DNA of 64,000 bases from Hyphomicrobiales bacterium (GCA_930633495.1 CAKNFJ010000001.1:3929001-3993000), one strand, 5' to 3'. Shown: positions 1 to 9,040, counted from the first letter of the stretch. A program made the numbers and translations. The notes: generated by a model from the letters alone, not told the origin.

Positions 1-2
1 CG

Positions 3-1424
3 CAGCAGGGGCTGAGCTTCGGCCAGGCGGCGACCAACTACACGCAGCTCACCGTCGGCGATGGCCTTGTCAGCCAGATCCCGGCGCTGATCGTCTCGAC
101 AGCCGCCGGCCTGCTCGTCTCGAAGGCGGGCGTGCGCGGCGCCGCCGACAAGGCGCTCGGCAAGCAGCTCTCCGGCTATCCCAAGGCGCTCGGCATGTCG
201 GCGGCGGTGATGCTGCTGATCGCGCTGCTACCCGGCATTCCGATGATGCCCTTCCTGGCGCTGGCGGCCGGCGCCGGCTTTCTGGCCCGCCATTTCGCCC
301 GTGCGGCCAAGGCACGCGCGGCGGAGCAGGCGCGGGCCGGGGCGACGCAGCCCGGTATGGCGACCGCGGCCGATGGCTCGCCGCGTGAGGAGACGCTGAA
401 CGACCTCCTCAAGATGGACGAGCTCAAGATCGAGATCGGCTACGGGCTCCTGCCGTTGGTGAACGCCACCAGCGGGCAGGACCGGCTGACCGATCAGGTT
501 AAGGCGCTGCGCCGCCAGCTTGCGGCCGAGCTCGGCTTCGTCATGCCGGCGGTGCGCATCGTCGACAACGTCCAGCTCGAGGCGAACCACTACTTCATCA
601 AGATCAAGGAGATCGATGCCGGCCACGGCATCGTCTATGCCGGCCAGTACATGGCGATGGACCCGATGGGCGGCTCGGTGAACCTGCCCGGTCACAACGT
701 GCTGGAACCCACTTTCGGCCTGCCGGCGACCTGGATCGACGCTGCCCTGCAGGACGAGGCGCAGCTGCGCGGCTTCACCGTGGTCGATGCCGCGACGGTG
801 ATCTCGACGCATCTGACGGAAGTGCTGAAGTCGAACATGCCGGAGCTGCTCTCGCATGGCGAGGTGCAGAAGCTCCTGCGCGAGCTGCCGAAGGACCATG
901 CCGATCTCGTCAAGGAGATCGTGCCGAGCCAGATCTCGACCACCGGCATCCAGCGCGTGCTCCAGCTGCTGCTGTCCGAACGCATCTCGATCCGCGACCT
1001 GCCGACCATCATGGAGGGCATCGCCGAGGTTTCCGCCAGCGCCCGCAACCCGCGGGATATCGCGGAGCATGTCCGGGCCCGGCTCGCCCGCCAGATCTGC
1101 GCGCAGTTCTCGGACGCCAACGGGGTCCTGCCGATCATCACGCTTTCCGCGGCCTGGGAGAGCGTCTTCGCGGAATCGATCATCGGCCAGGGCGAGGATC
1201 GCCATCTCGCCATGCAGCCGTCGCGGCTGCAGGAATTCGTCCGCCATGTCCGCGACAAGTTCGAGGATGCGGCCCGCATCGGCGAGATGCCGGCGCTCGT
1301 CACCTCGGCCATGGCGCGCCCCTTCGCACGCCAGATCATCGAGCGTTTCCGGCGCGAGACGCCGGTGCTGTCACAGGCCGAGATCCATCCGCGCATGCGG
1401 CTGAAGACGGTTGGGAGCGTCTAG
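3..1424 (+). CDS. flhA: Flagellar biosynthesis protein FlhA, C-terminal part (5' end outside window)
   Basis: Inner-membrane core component of the flagellar type III export gate. The reading frame is open from the window edge, so about 473 residues of a protein usually near 700 are present. The first visible residues include TVGDGLVSQIPALIVSTAAG, the conserved end of the transmembrane/FHIPEP region, followed by the last membrane segments (about residues 55-100 of this fragment). The remainder is the large cytoplasmic domain that docks export chaperones and substrates, with the motifs PAVRIVDN and DAATVISTHL. The GTG at 132 lies inside the gene and is not the start. The fliJ and fliI genes a few kb away share the same export apparatus. 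Confidence 0.95.
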   Translation, partial: QQGLSFGQAATNYTQLTVGDGLVSQIPALIVSTAAGLLVSKAGVRGAADKALGKQLSGYPKALGMSAAVMLLIALLPGIPMMPFLALAAGAGFLARHFARAAKARAAEQARAGATQPGMATAADGSPREETLNDLLKMDELKIEIGYGLLPLVNATSGQDRLTDQVKALRRQLAAELGFVMPAVRIVDNVQLEANHYFIKIKEIDAGHGIVYAGQYMAMDPMGGSVNLPGHNVLEPTFGLPATWIDAALQDEAQLRGFTVVDAATVISTHLTEVLKSNMPELLSHGEVQKLLRELPKDHADLVKEIVPSQISTTGIQRVLQLLLSERISIRDLPTIMEGIAEVSASARNPRDIAEHVRARLARQICAQFSDANGVLPIITLSAAWESVFAESIIGQGEDRHLAMQPSRLQEFVRHVRDKFEDAARIGEMPALVTSAMARPFARQIIERFRRETPVLSQAEIHPRMRLKTVGSV

Positions 1425-1508
1425 AACTTCCGAAGCCTCCGCTTTCCACGGGGGGCCGATGCCCGCGGCGCAATGGTCAGCGCCCTGGGCCGCGGCTAAG
1501 CGGAAGCC

Positions 1509-2420
1509 ATGTCGCGCAATGCCGCTCTCTTCGCCGTGATGTGCCTCGTCTGGGGGCTGACCTGGCTGCCGGTCAAGGTCGGGGCGTCGCATGTGCCGCC
1601 GGTGTTCCTCGCGGCTGCGCGCTTCACCATCGCCGGCTTCCTGATGCTGCTCTGGGCCGGGCGCGACGTGCCGAAAGTGCCGCGCGCGGCCTGGCCGCGC
1701 CTGATCGGCACGGCGCTGCTGCTCAACACCGGCAACTACGCTCTGCTGTTCTGGGGCACGGCGCATGCGCCGAGCGGGCTTGCCGCCATCGTCAACTTCG
1801 CGACGATTCCGATCTTCACCTTGCTGGCGAGCCGTGCCTTCGAGGGCGAGCCGATCGCCGGGCGCAAGCTCGCCGCCATCGCGCTCGGCACCGTCGGCCT
1901 CGGTCTTCTGTTCGCGACGCGGGCGCTTGGCGGGCTCTCGGCCGCGCAGGGCGATCCGCTCGAAGCATGGGGGCTGGCCGCCGTGGCGGCCGGAACGCTG
2001 CTCTATTGCGTCGGTGCGGTGCTGTCGCGGCCGATCGTGGGGGCGATGCCGACGCTGACGCTCGCCGGCTGGCAGACCTTGATCGGGGGCGGCGGCTTGA
2101 TCGCCGTCTCGCTCGCCGTGGAGCCGGTCGGCTCCGGCGACCTGGCGAAGCTGGTGCAGTGGCCGGTCCTGCCCGCCGTCGCGTTCCTGGTGGTCGGCGG
2201 CTCGTTGATGGGCTTCACCATCTATATGCGGCTGTTGCGCGACTGGGGCGCCTTCCGGGCCGGGCTCTACGCCTTCATCAGCCCGGCGATTGCCGTCGCC
2301 GTCGGCGTCCTCGCCCTGCACGAGCCGTTCGGCTGGTCCGAGGCGGCCGGGGCCTTGCTGATGTTCGGTGCCGCCGCCATCGCGCTGCGGCGCCGGCCGG
2401 CGCGGCCTGTGACCACTTGA
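1509..2420 (+). CDS. DMT-superfamily (EamA) transporter
   Basis: Predicted inner-membrane permease of the drug/metabolite transporter superfamily, 303 residues, about ten hydrophobic segments arranged as two EamA repeats (roughly residues 1-140 and 155-295). The N-terminal segment 'CLVWGLTWLPVKVGASHVPP' is typical of the first EamA helix pair, and the C-terminal repeat has the expected 'SPAIAVAVGVLALHEP' pattern. The ATG is preceded by 'GCGGAAGCC', a weak ribosome-binding site. The gene converges with the YbhN-type gene 13 bp downstream. Substrate cannot be told from sequence; metabolite export is the usual role of the family. Confidence 0.85.
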   Translation: MSRNAALFAVMCLVWGLTWLPVKVGASHVPPVFLAAARFTIAGFLMLLWAGRDVPKVPRAAWPRLIGTALLLNTGNYALLFWGTAHAPSGLAAIVNFATIPIFTLLASRAFEGEPIAGRKLAAIALGTVGLGLLFATRALGGLSAAQGDPLEAWGLAAVAAGTLLYCVGAVLSRPIVGAMPTLTLAGWQTLIGGGGLIAVSLAVEPVGSGDLAKLVQWPVLPAVAFLVVGGSLMGFTIYMRLLRDWGAFRAGLYAFISPAIAVAVGVLALHEPFGWSEAAGALLMFGAAAIALRRRPARPVTT

Positions 2421-2433
2421 GCCAAGGGGCGCC

Positions 2434-3471
2434 TCAGGGCGGCGGGGCGATGCGGGTGCTGCGCTTGAGCTGCGCCCGCTCGAAGGCCAGCACGATCGGC
2501 AGCGAGAAGACCAGCGGCAGGATGAGATAGAACAGCCGCCAGATCAGCAGCGCAGCGAAGACCGCCGGGGCGGGAACGCCCGGCATCACGGCGAGGAAGA
2601 CGGCCTCCATCACGCCGACGCCGCCGGGAACCTGGCTGAGCAACCCGGCCGAGAACGACAGCAGAAATGCGCCGAGCACGATCAGGAAGCCCGGATTGCC
2701 CTGGTCCGGCAGCGCGAAATAGATGATGCCGGCGGCTCCCGCCAGTTCGAGAGGGGCCGCGAGATACTGCCGCGCAACGATCGGCAGGCGCGGATAGATG
2801 ATCTCGAACTTGCCGATCTTCAGCGGCTTGAAGCGCAGCCAGGAGCCGATCGTGTAGAGCGCGACGAAGCCGAGCATGCCGGCGCCGATCAGGCGCGCGG
2901 TGTTGTCGCTGATCGCGAACCAGCGCGACATCCGTTCCAGCGGGTGCAGGATCTGGGGCTCGTAGAGCAGCACGAGCCCCATCAGGAAGATGGTGCCGAA
3001 GGCGAAGGTGAAGGAGCACAGCGCGACGAGGACGGCGACCTCGCCGGCGGTCAGACCCTTCGCCGTATAGGCCCGGTAGCGCACCATTCCACCCGAGAAG
3101 ACCGAGGCGCCGATATTGTGGGAAAGCGCATAGGTCACGAAGGAACAGAGCGAGATATAGAACCAGGAGATGCCCTTCTCCTTGCCGAGATGGAGCAGGG
3201 CGATGCGGTCGTACCAGGCGAGCGCGGCATAGGCGACGAGGGTCGCGAGCGCGGCGTGGAAGAAGGCTTCAGGCGGAATCACCGCGATCTTGTGGCCGAT
3301 CCGGTGGGCGATGATCTTGATGCTCTGCCAGAGGCTGGCGTCGGCGAGCAGCGCCTCGATCGTCGCATCCGACCCGGCTTCGGCCTTGAGCTTGCCCCAG
3401 AGGAGTTCGACCGACCAAACCACCGCGACGAGCCCGATGATCGGCCAGAGGTAGTCGAGATAACGTTTCAT
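2434..3471 (-). CDS. YbhN / lysylphosphatidylglycerol synthase-type transmembrane protein (UPF0104)
   Basis: A polytopic membrane protein of 345 residues resembling the transmembrane half of MprF and the stand-alone YbhN family. About eight hydrophobic helices are visible, with the family landmarks 'NIGASVFSGGMVRYRAY' near the middle and 'SQVPGGVGVMEAVFL' near residue 290. There is no C-terminal aminoacyl-transferase domain, so it should not by itself make lysyl-phosphatidylglycerol; stand-alone members are poorly understood and have been linked to envelope lipids. The start was set at MKRYLDYLWP (3471) because the longer open frame upstream is low-complexity and would run through the neighbouring DUF305 gene on the same strand. 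Confidence 0.85.
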   Translation of the reverse strand: MKRYLDYLWPIIGLVAVVWSVELLWGKLKAEAGSDATIEALLADASLWQSIKIIAHRIGHKIAVIPPEAFFHAALATLVAYAALAWYDRIALLHLGKEKGISWFYISLCSFVTYALSHNIGASVFSGGMVRYRAYTAKGLTAGEVAVLVALCSFTFAFGTIFLMGLVLLYEPQILHPLERMSRWFAISDNTARLIGAGMLGFVALYTIGSWLRFKPLKIGKFEIIYPRLPIVARQYLAAPLELAGAAGIIYFALPDQGNPGFLIVLGAFLLSFSAGLLSQVPGGVGVMEAVFLAVMPGVPAPAVFAALLIWRLFYLILPLVFSLPIVLAFERAQLKRSTRIAPPP

Positions 3472-3614
3472 ACGGGCCGCGGGGGTGGGGATGGTGACGG
3501 ATGGCGGAGCGGCCCACGTCGTCACCGCTGCGGCGCGAACCTGTCGTTCTCTGTGCCAGCGCACGGTGACGAGGGCAAGCGCCGGAAGGCGCCTGCCCAC
3601 GCCGTTCGCCCGGC

Positions 3615-3983
3615 TTACTTGCCGTTCTTCTTCAGCCAGTCCTGCATCATCGCGACTTCCTTCTCCTGATCGCGGATGACGCTCTCGGCCAGCTTTCGAA
3701 TCTCCGGGTCCTTGCCGTGGGCGAGGACGATCCGGGCCATGTCGATCGCGCCCTGATGATGCGGGATCATGCCGCGGACGAAATCGGCATCGGCGTCGCC
3801 GGAATAGGCGATGTCCATATCCTTGTGCATCTTCGTATTGGCGTCGCGATAGGCCTTGGTCGAGGCGCTCTCCGTCTTTGCCGGAGCCGAGGTGCCGTGG
3901 TTGTGATGCTGCTGGGCCAGGGCCGCGCCGGTGAGCGGGGCGACGGCAAGCAGGGCTGCCAAAGCGATAGCGGTACGGTTCAT
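3615..3983 (-). CDS. DUF305 domain periplasmic protein
   Basis: A small exported protein of 122 residues. A Sec signal peptide (residues 1 to about 23, ending ALAQ) is followed by a His-rich stretch (QQHHNHG) and one DUF305 domain with the hallmark 'MIPHHQGAIDMA' and a helical 'MMQDWL' tail. DUF305 proteins are four-helix, ferritin-like periplasmic proteins often found with copper and silver resistance genes; the His pair may bind metal, but this is family-level inference. It lies about 70 bp downstream of a same-strand gene for a Cys-rich protein, so the two may be co-transcribed. Start at 3983 gives the signal peptide directly. Confidence 0.88.
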   Translation of the reverse strand: MNRTAIALAALLAVAPLTGAALAQQHHNHGTSAPAKTESASTKAYRDANTKMHKDMDIAYSGDADADFVRGMIPHHQGAIDMARIVLAHGKDPEIRKLAESVIRDQEKEVAMMQDWLKKNGK

Positions 3984-4054
3984 CTGTCTTGATCCTTGAA
4001 TGATGAAAGAGCGGACCGGGCCGTGATCGGCCTCGCGATCCGACTGAAAACGGG

Positions 4055-4486
4055 TCAGGTCGGGCCGGTCTCGGGCCGCGGCGGGCGCTCGGCCGGCTCC
4101 GTCGACAGGCCCCGTGAGAGCGGGACATGTCGCGACGCCGCGCTCGACCAGGCGACGGGGACCCGGACTTGCGGGGCCGGGGGCGCCTCCGCGATCAGCC
4201 CGCAGCCCATGATGCAGCAGGCTGGGCCGGCCGAGGGCGAGGGCCGGGGCTTCGCTTCGTCGTGACAGGGAGCCGCCGCCTGCGGCGAAGCGGCGGGTGT
4301 CGCTTCCGGCGACGAGGCATGGTGCGTTCCGGTGGGCCTCAGGCCGTGAGCGAGCGAAGCGGCGAGCGTGACATGCGGCAGGACCGCGACGCACATCACC
4401 AGCAGAGCAAAGACCAGACGACGCAGCCCGGGACCGGACAGCGGCAGCCTTGTCGAATCTGGGAATTCACGCCGGTCATGCATCAT
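4055..4486 (-). CDS. Cys-containing membrane-anchored or exported hypothetical protein
   Basis: A 143-residue protein that I cannot assign to a named family. A hydrophobic segment at about residues 24-46 (LRRLVFALLVMCVAVLPHV) looks like a signal anchor or signal peptide. The mature part is Pro/Ala-rich and contains a 'PCHDE' motif and a Cys cluster 'ACCIMGCGLI', reminiscent of small periplasmic proteins near copper-handling genes (DUF2946-like). It sits upstream of the DUF305 gene in the same direction, which suggests a joint role in metal handling. That is inference from context. Low-complexity composition means the gene call is less certain than its neighbours. Confidence 0.55.
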   Translation of the reverse strand: MMHDRREFPDSTRLPLSGPGLRRLVFALLVMCVAVLPHVTLAASLAHGLRPTGTHHASSPEATPAASPQAAAPCHDEAKPRPSPSAGPACCIMGCGLIAEAPPAPQVRVPVAWSSAASRHVPLSRGLSTEPAERPPRPETGPT

Positions 4487-4568
4487 CGCACGGTGATCTT
4501 TCGAACCGGATCATGTCATGATCGCGGCAACCCGTCCGTTTTACGAGCCAAGGCCACCGCCGTTTCGC

Positions 4569-5183
4569 ATGTCCCAGACCCTGACAGTCAACCTCGCCGG
4601 CGTCACCGATATCCCGCCCGGCAAGATCGCCTCGATCGTGACCTCGCTCGAAATGTTCGCGCCGCCGTCGGAACGATCCGATCCGCCCGGAACCGAAGGC
4701 TTCACGCTGGAGGCGATCACAGGCAGCGAGGTCGAGCGCTATCTCGCCATCTATCGCGGGTTGGGGGAGCGCTGGATGTGGTTCAGCCGGCTGCTCACGC
4801 CGCGTGAGGAGATCCGGACGATCCTGGCCGATCCGGCCGTCGAAGCCTATGCGGCGCGATTCGACGGACGCGACGTCGGTCTGCTCGAGCTCGATTTCAG
4901 GACGGCCGGCGAAGGCGAGCTGGCCTTCTTCGGGCTCGACGAGTCGGTCCTCGGCAAGGGAGCGGGGCGGTGGCTGATGAACCGCGCCCTGGCGCTTGCC
5001 TGGAGCAAGCCGATCGCGCGCTTCTGGGTGCATACCTGCACGATCGATCATCCCGGCGCGCTCGCCTTCTACCAGCGCTCGGGCTTCACGGTGTTCAAGC
5101 GTGGCGTCGAGATCGACGACGACCCGCGGCTGAACGGGAATATGCGGGCCGACAGCGTTGCACATCACCCCGTGATCGCATGA
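4569..5183 (+). CDS. GNAT family N-acetyltransferase
   Basis: A 204-residue cytoplasmic acyltransferase of the GCN5-related fold. The N-terminal part carries 'IPPGKIASIVTSLEM', and the C-terminal half has the acetyl-CoA-binding region around 'DESVLGKGAGRWLMNRALALAW' and the closing GNAT motif 'HPGALAFYQRSGFTVFKR'. Substrate unknown. Two in-frame ATGs exist (4518 and 4569); the second, giving MSQTLTVNL, is preferred because the extra 17 residues of the longer form look non-conserved. The gene ends just before a strong bidirectional terminator and converges with fliJ. Confidence 0.85.
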   Translation: MSQTLTVNLAGVTDIPPGKIASIVTSLEMFAPPSERSDPPGTEGFTLEAITGSEVERYLAIYRGLGERWMWFSRLLTPREEIRTILADPAVEAYAARFDGRDVGLLELDFRTAGEGELAFFGLDESVLGKGAGRWLMNRALALAWSKPIARFWVHTCTIDHPGALAFYQRSGFTVFKRGVEIDDDPRLNGNMRADSVAHHPVIA

Positions 5184-5185
5184 GA

Positions 5186-5216
5186 AAAGGGCGGCACCCG
5201 CAAGGCGCCGCCCTTT
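5186..5216. terminator. Bidirectional hairpin terminator between the GNAT gene and fliJ
   Basis: A perfect 10-bp inverted repeat, AAAGGGCGGC at 5186-5195 and GCCGCCCTTT at 5207-5216, with an 11-base loop. The A-rich left and T-rich right edges let it act on both strands, which suits its position between two converging genes. Confidence 0.75.
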
Positions 5217-5248
5217 ATCTGAATCCTCGTAATCTCTTGGAAAGCCGG

Positions 5249-5653
5249 TCAGGCGCGGGGGCGCAACCCGATCGCGTCCATCGTCGACTGGTCGCGGGCG
5301 GCTTCCGCCGCGCGCTCGGTGGCGCGCTCGCGATCGTCGAGGATCTCGACCTTCTTCATGTCCTCGAAGGCTTCCTGGAGCTCGGCCTTCGCCTCTTCGA
5401 GCTGGCCCTTCAGGTTGTCGGCCGACTGACGCAGGTTGTCGCGACGGCCCAGGGCCGCCTTGGCGTAGGTCGGATAGGCGAAATGGGCCGGATCGGCGAT
5501 GCCCGCGCGGGTTTCCTCGGCCTGAATCTCACGGTCGAGATCGCTCGCCATCCTGTGGAAGTCGGCGATCATCATTTCGATCTGGCTGACCCGGCGACGT
5601 TTCTCGTCGACCTGGAAGCGCTTCAGCCGCAGAAGCGTCTCTCGCGACTTCAT
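5249..5653 (-). CDS. fliJ: Flagellar export protein FliJ
   Basis: A 134-residue, almost entirely helical coiled-coil protein starting 'MKSRETLLRLKRFQVDEKRR', which is the FliJ pattern in alphaproteobacteria. FliJ forms a stalk in the FliI ATPase ring, resembling the gamma subunit of F1, and couples it to FlhA for flagellar protein export. It lies on the same strand as fliI but is separated from it by two unrelated genes (5850-7447). Assignment rests on length, heptad pattern, N-terminal motif and nearby flhA and fliI. Confidence 0.85.
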   Translation of the reverse strand: MKSRETLLRLKRFQVDEKRRRVSQIEMMIADFHRMASDLDREIQAEETRAGIADPAHFAYPTYAKAALGRRDNLRQSADNLKGQLEEAKAELQEAFEDMKKVEILDDRERATERAAEAARDQSTMDAIGLRPRA

Positions 5654-5824
5654 GTCGTTTTCAACTCCTGATTACGCATTGGCCCTTGCCGACCCCTCGG
5701 CACGGGCCTGAACTCCATCCGCGAGACGAGGCGCAGCATGGCGCAAGGAGGTTGACCTTTCCTTACCGCGACGGGCTGCTTTTTCTGCATGCTCAAGCCG
5801 CGTCGCGGTTGCTGCCTCAGCCTG

Positions 5825-5842
5825 TCAACTTGATCTAGTTGA
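5825..5842. promoter_or_regulatory. Possible operator: inverted repeat upstream of the MFS gene
   Basis: TCAACT at 5825-5830 and AGTTGA at 5837-5842 form a perfect 6-bp inverted repeat with a 6-bp spacer, just 7 bp before the GTG start of the MFS transporter. The symmetry and position fit a repressor site, but no regulator gene lies next to it and no T-tract follows, so function is a guess. Confidence 0.3.
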
Positions 5843-5849
5843 GTGAGCC

Positions 5850-7088
5850 GTGGCCGCCCGGCCCCTTGCCTTTGGATATCCCATCTTGGCTGCCTCTCCT
5901 CGTTTCGGCGGGCACGGCCCCCTGCTCTCCGGCCTTGCGCTCACGCGCATCATCGGATGGGGCTCGACCTTCTATTCGCCCTCGGTGCTGGTCGGGGCGC
6001 TCGACCGCGAGATCGGCCTGAATGCCGAGATCGTCTTCGGCGGCATCACCATCCTGCTGGTGACCGGGGCGCTGGTCGCCCCGGCGATCGGGCGCCTGCT
6101 CGACCGCGAAGGCACGCGCCGCTCGATGTGCGTCGGCGCGATCATCTGTGCGCTGGGCCTCGCCGTCCTTGCAGCCGCACAGGGGCCGGTGAGCTACCTC
6201 GCGAGCTGGTTCGTGATAGGGCTCGGGCATGCGATGTCGCTCGCCAATACAGGCAACGTCACCGTCGCCCAGCTAATGGGAGACCGGACGCGACGCGTGA
6301 TCGGATTGATGATGCTGGTGACGGGCCTCGCTTCCAGCGTGTTCTGGCCTCTGACCGCCGTGTTGATGAACGCTTTCGGCTGGCGGCTGACACTGCTCGT
6401 CTTCGCCGCAATGCAGCTCATCATCGTCCTGCCGATCTATGCCGCGATCCCGCGCTACCGGCATTCGCCCGCTTCCGCGGCTGCACCCGAAGCCTCCATC
6501 GGGGAACGCGGGCGCGTGGCGCCCGAGGCCCGCAGGGCGGCGTTCTGGCTAGTCGCGCTTGCCTTTTCCGCAAGCGGGCTCGTCTCCTGGGGACTGCCGC
6601 TGCATCTGATCAGCCTGTTCCAGGAGGCCGGGCTGACGCAAGCCGAAGCCGTCTGGATCGCGACGCTGAGCGGCCCGGCGACCCTTGCTGCACGGGCCAT
6701 CGACGCCACGTTCGGCGAGCGCCTGCCGGCGGAGAAGGTCGCGTTGCTGGGGCTCCTGCTGGGGCCGGTGCTGTGCCTCACGCTGCCCTTCGTGCCGATG
6801 ACGATCACGGCGGCGGCGATTTTCGTGACGCTGTTCAGTGCGGCGCTCGGCGTGATCTCGATCGCGCGGGCGACGTTGCCGCTGGCGTTGTTCGGCCGCA
6901 ACGGTTTCGCCGCGATGCTCGGCAAGCTCACCGTGCCGCAGAACATGGCCTTCGCCGCAGCGCCGCTTCTCTTCGCGGTGATGGTCGAGCGGCTCGGGGC
7001 GGATCTCACCCTGATCGTTTCGGCCGCGATCCAGGCGGTCGGCTTTGGCGCGATGCTCGCGCTGGTGAGGATGCTGGCGCGGGCCTGA
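5850..7088 (+). CDS. MFS transporter
   Basis: A 412-residue, twelve-helix major facilitator superfamily permease. Visible marks are the first helix followed by 'GALDREIGLN', the loop 2-3 region 'GRLLDREGTRRSM' (the basic MFS motif A position), and two six-helix halves separated by a hydrophilic linker at about residues 205-230 (HSPASAAAPEASIGERGRVAPEARRA is the region). The substrate is unknown. The GTG at 5850 was taken as start; a TTG at 5886 is an alternative that would shorten the N-terminus. The gene is oriented opposite to the flagellar genes it separates. Confidence 0.85.
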   Translation: MAARPLAFGYPILAASPRFGGHGPLLSGLALTRIIGWGSTFYSPSVLVGALDREIGLNAEIVFGGITILLVTGALVAPAIGRLLDREGTRRSMCVGAIICALGLAVLAAAQGPVSYLASWFVIGLGHAMSLANTGNVTVAQLMGDRTRRVIGLMMLVTGLASSVFWPLTAVLMNAFGWRLTLLVFAAMQLIIVLPIYAAIPRYRHSPASAAAPEASIGERGRVAPEARRAAFWLVALAFSASGLVSWGLPLHLISLFQEAGLTQAEAVWIATLSGPATLAARAIDATFGERLPAEKVALLGLLLGPVLCLTLPFVPMTITAAAIFVTLFSAALGVISIARATLPLALFGRNGFAAMLGKLTVPQNMAFAAAPLLFAVMVERLGADLTLIVSAAIQAVGFGAMLALVRMLARA

Positions 7089-7093
7089 TCGGC

Positions 7094-7447
7094 TCAGACG
7101 CCGGCCAGCAGGGCGGCGATGGCGAGTGCGGCGGGCAGGGCCTGGATGTAGAGGATCTTGCGGCTGGCTGTCGCCGCGCCGAACAGACCGGCGACGAGGA
7201 CGCAGGCCAGGAAGAACAGCTTGATCGCGAAGCCGGCCGGCCCGAGCCAGAGCCCCCAGATCAGGCCGGCGACGAGGAAGCCGTTATAGAGCCCCTGATT
7301 GGCGGCGAGCACCTTCGAGCGCGCGGCGAATTCGGGCGTGAGCCCGAAAGCCTTGTGGCCGCGCGGCGTGTCCCACAGCCACATCTCGAGCACCACGATG
7401 TAGATGTGAATGAGGGCGACGAGGCCGATCAGAACCGAGGCGATCAT
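7094..7447 (-). CDS. DUF1304 membrane protein
   Basis: A 117-residue membrane protein with four hydrophobic helices. The sequence 'LIHIYIVVLEMWLWDTPRGHKAFGL' followed by 'ANQGLYNGFLVAGL' matches the DUF1304 family of small integral membrane proteins of unknown role. The start at 7447 (MIASVLIGL) was chosen because a longer frame would overlap fliI and adds only polar residues. It lies 35 bp downstream of fliI on the same strand, so it may be co-transcribed with it, although nothing suggests a flagellar role. Confidence 0.85.
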   Translation of the reverse strand: MIASVLIGLVALIHIYIVVLEMWLWDTPRGHKAFGLTPEFAARSKVLAANQGLYNGFLVAGLIWGLWLGPAGFAIKLFFLACVLVAGLFGAATASRKILYIQALPAALAIAALLAGV

Positions 7448-7482
7448 GGCAGGGACATCCTGTGAATTGGGTTCGATCGGGC

Positions 7483-8829
7483 TCAGGCTCCGCCATTCAT
7501 GACGGCGGCGAGTTGGCGATAGCATTCCGGTAGCGGGGTCGCCTCGTCCTTCCCTTGCTTGAGGAAGGCTTCGAGCGCCGGATTCAGGCGGATCGCCTCG
7601 TCGACCTCGGCCGACGCGCCCTGGCGATAGGCGCCGAGGCGGATCAGCTCCTCCATGTCGGAATAGGTTGCCAGCGTGGCGCGGGCCTTCTGGACGACCG
7701 GGTAATAAGCCGGGTCGCAGGAACGCGGCATGGTCCGCGAGACCGATTTCAGGATGTTGATGGCGGGGTAGCGCCCGCGCTCGGCGATGGCGCGCTCCAT
7801 GACGATATGGCCGTCGAGGATGCCGCGGACCGCGTCGGCGACCGGCTCGTCATGGTCGCCGCCGTCGACCAGCACGGTGAAGAGGCCGGTGATGGCCCCG
7901 TCGCCCGTGCCGGGGCCGGCACGCTCCAGAAGGCGCGGCAATTCGGCGAAGACGGTCGGGGTATAGCCCTTGGTGGTCGGCGGCTCGCCGGCGGCGAGAC
8001 CGATCTCGCGCATGGCCATGGCGAAGCGTGTGACCGAATCCATCAGGCACATCACCTGTTGGCCGCGATCGCGGAAGTATTCGGCCAGCGTCAGCGTGGT
8101 CAGCGCCGCCTGCTTGCGCATCAGCGCGGGCTCGTCCGAAGTGGCGACGACGACGACGGAGCGGGCGAGGCCCTGCGGTCCGAGATCCTCCTGAAGGAAT
8201 TCCTGCACCTCGCGGCCGCGCTCGCCGACGAGGCCGATGACATTGACGTCGGCCTGCGCGTAGCGCGCCAGCATCGAAAGCAGCACCGACTTGCCGACGC
8301 CGGAGCCCGCGAAGATGCCCATGCGCTGGCCGATGCAGCAGGTCAGGAAGGCGTTGAGGGCGCGCACGCCGAGATCGAGCGGCGGGCCGACGCGGCGGCG
8401 CGCATGGGCCGGCGGCGGATCGCTGCGGAAGGCGTAGAGCGCCTCGCCCTGCGGCAGCGGCGGGCCGCCGTCGATCGGCCGGCCGAGCGCATCGACGACG
8501 CGGCCGAGCCAGGCGGAGGTGGGGCGAAGCCCCGGCTGGGCGCGGTCGACATGGACAGGGCAGCCGCGGCGCACGCCATCGAGCCCGCCGAAGGGCATGA
8601 CCAATGCCTTCTCGCCGGAAAAGCCGACCACTTCGCAGGGAACGCGCGTGCCAGACGCGATCTCGATGCCGACGCGGCCACCGAGGCTCATGGCGCCGAT
8701 CGGCCCCGCGACCTCGACGAGCAGGCCGCGCACGCCGATGACGCGGCCATAGACGCTGACGGTTTCAAGGTGCTCGATCGCCGAAGCGAGAGCGGAGAGC
8801 CGGTCGTGACCATGCGAGGGAGAATTCAT
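7483..8829 (-). CDS. fliI: Flagellum-specific ATP synthase FliI
   Basis: The ATPase of the flagellar type III export apparatus, 448 residues, the usual family length. It has an N-terminal beta-barrel domain, the Walker A loop GSGVGKS at about residues 175-181, the catalytic/Walker B stretch '[18 protein letters not shown]' with the F1/FliI signature, and '[13 protein letters not shown]' in the C-terminal third. It hydrolyses ATP at the membrane to unfold or release export substrates together with FliJ and FliH. It is divergent from ctrA across a 429-bp control region that carries a CtrA-like box about 96 bp upstream of this start. Confidence 0.95.
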   Translation of the reverse strand: MNSPSHGHDRLSALASAIEHLETVSVYGRVIGVRGLLVEVAGPIGAMSLGGRVGIEIASGTRVPCEVVGFSGEKALVMPFGGLDGVRRGCPVHVDRAQPGLRPTSAWLGRVVDALGRPIDGGPPLPQGEALYAFRSDPPPAHARRRVGPPLDLGVRALNAFLTCCIGQRMGIFAGSGVGKSVLLSMLARYAQADVNVIGLVGERGREVQEFLQEDLGPQGLARSVVVVATSDEPALMRKQAALTTLTLAEYFRDRGQQVMCLMDSVTRFAMAMREIGLAAGEPPTTKGYTPTVFAELPRLLERAGPGTGDGAITGLFTVLVDGGDHDEPVADAVRGILDGHIVMERAIAERGRYPAINILKSVSRTMPRSCDPAYYPVVQKARATLATYSDMEELIRLGAYRQGASAEVDEAIRLNPALEAFLKQGKDEATPLPECYRQLAAVMNGGA

Positions 8830-8924
8830 GAAATGGTGTCGTCCTTGCCTGCCGGGGCGGGCGGGATTAGGGGCGCAGTGCCCCTGTGGATGATTTGGTA
8901 AGGGTTCCTAACAAATTGCGCTCA

Positions 8925-8939
8925 TTTACCAGCTGTTAA
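8925..8939. promoter_or_regulatory. CtrA-like binding box
   Basis: TTTA-CCAGCTG-TTAA has the spacing of the CtrA consensus TTAA-N7-TTAA with one mismatch in the left half. It is 86 bp from the fliI start codon and about 320 bp from that of ctrA, so regulation of fliI is at least as likely as autoregulation. Confidence 0.4.
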
Positions 8940-9040
8940 GCTCTGTGATTAACACTGCGGATCGAGGCTGCCACGTGTTGCAGGGCCGTTTGATCCTGTT
9001 TCCCGAAGCATCCTCCGCGAAAAGGCGTTTTCGCGGGCGA

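Noticed and set aside
3557..3605. Hairpin-like GC sequence between the YbhN and DUF305 genes
   Set aside because: The arms are imperfect and no T-tract follows, so it was not called a terminator.
8936..8952. TTAA-N9-TTAA upstream of ctrA
   Set aside because: Spacing is nine, not the seven required for a CtrA box; only the TTTA-N7-TTAA at 8925 has the right spacing.
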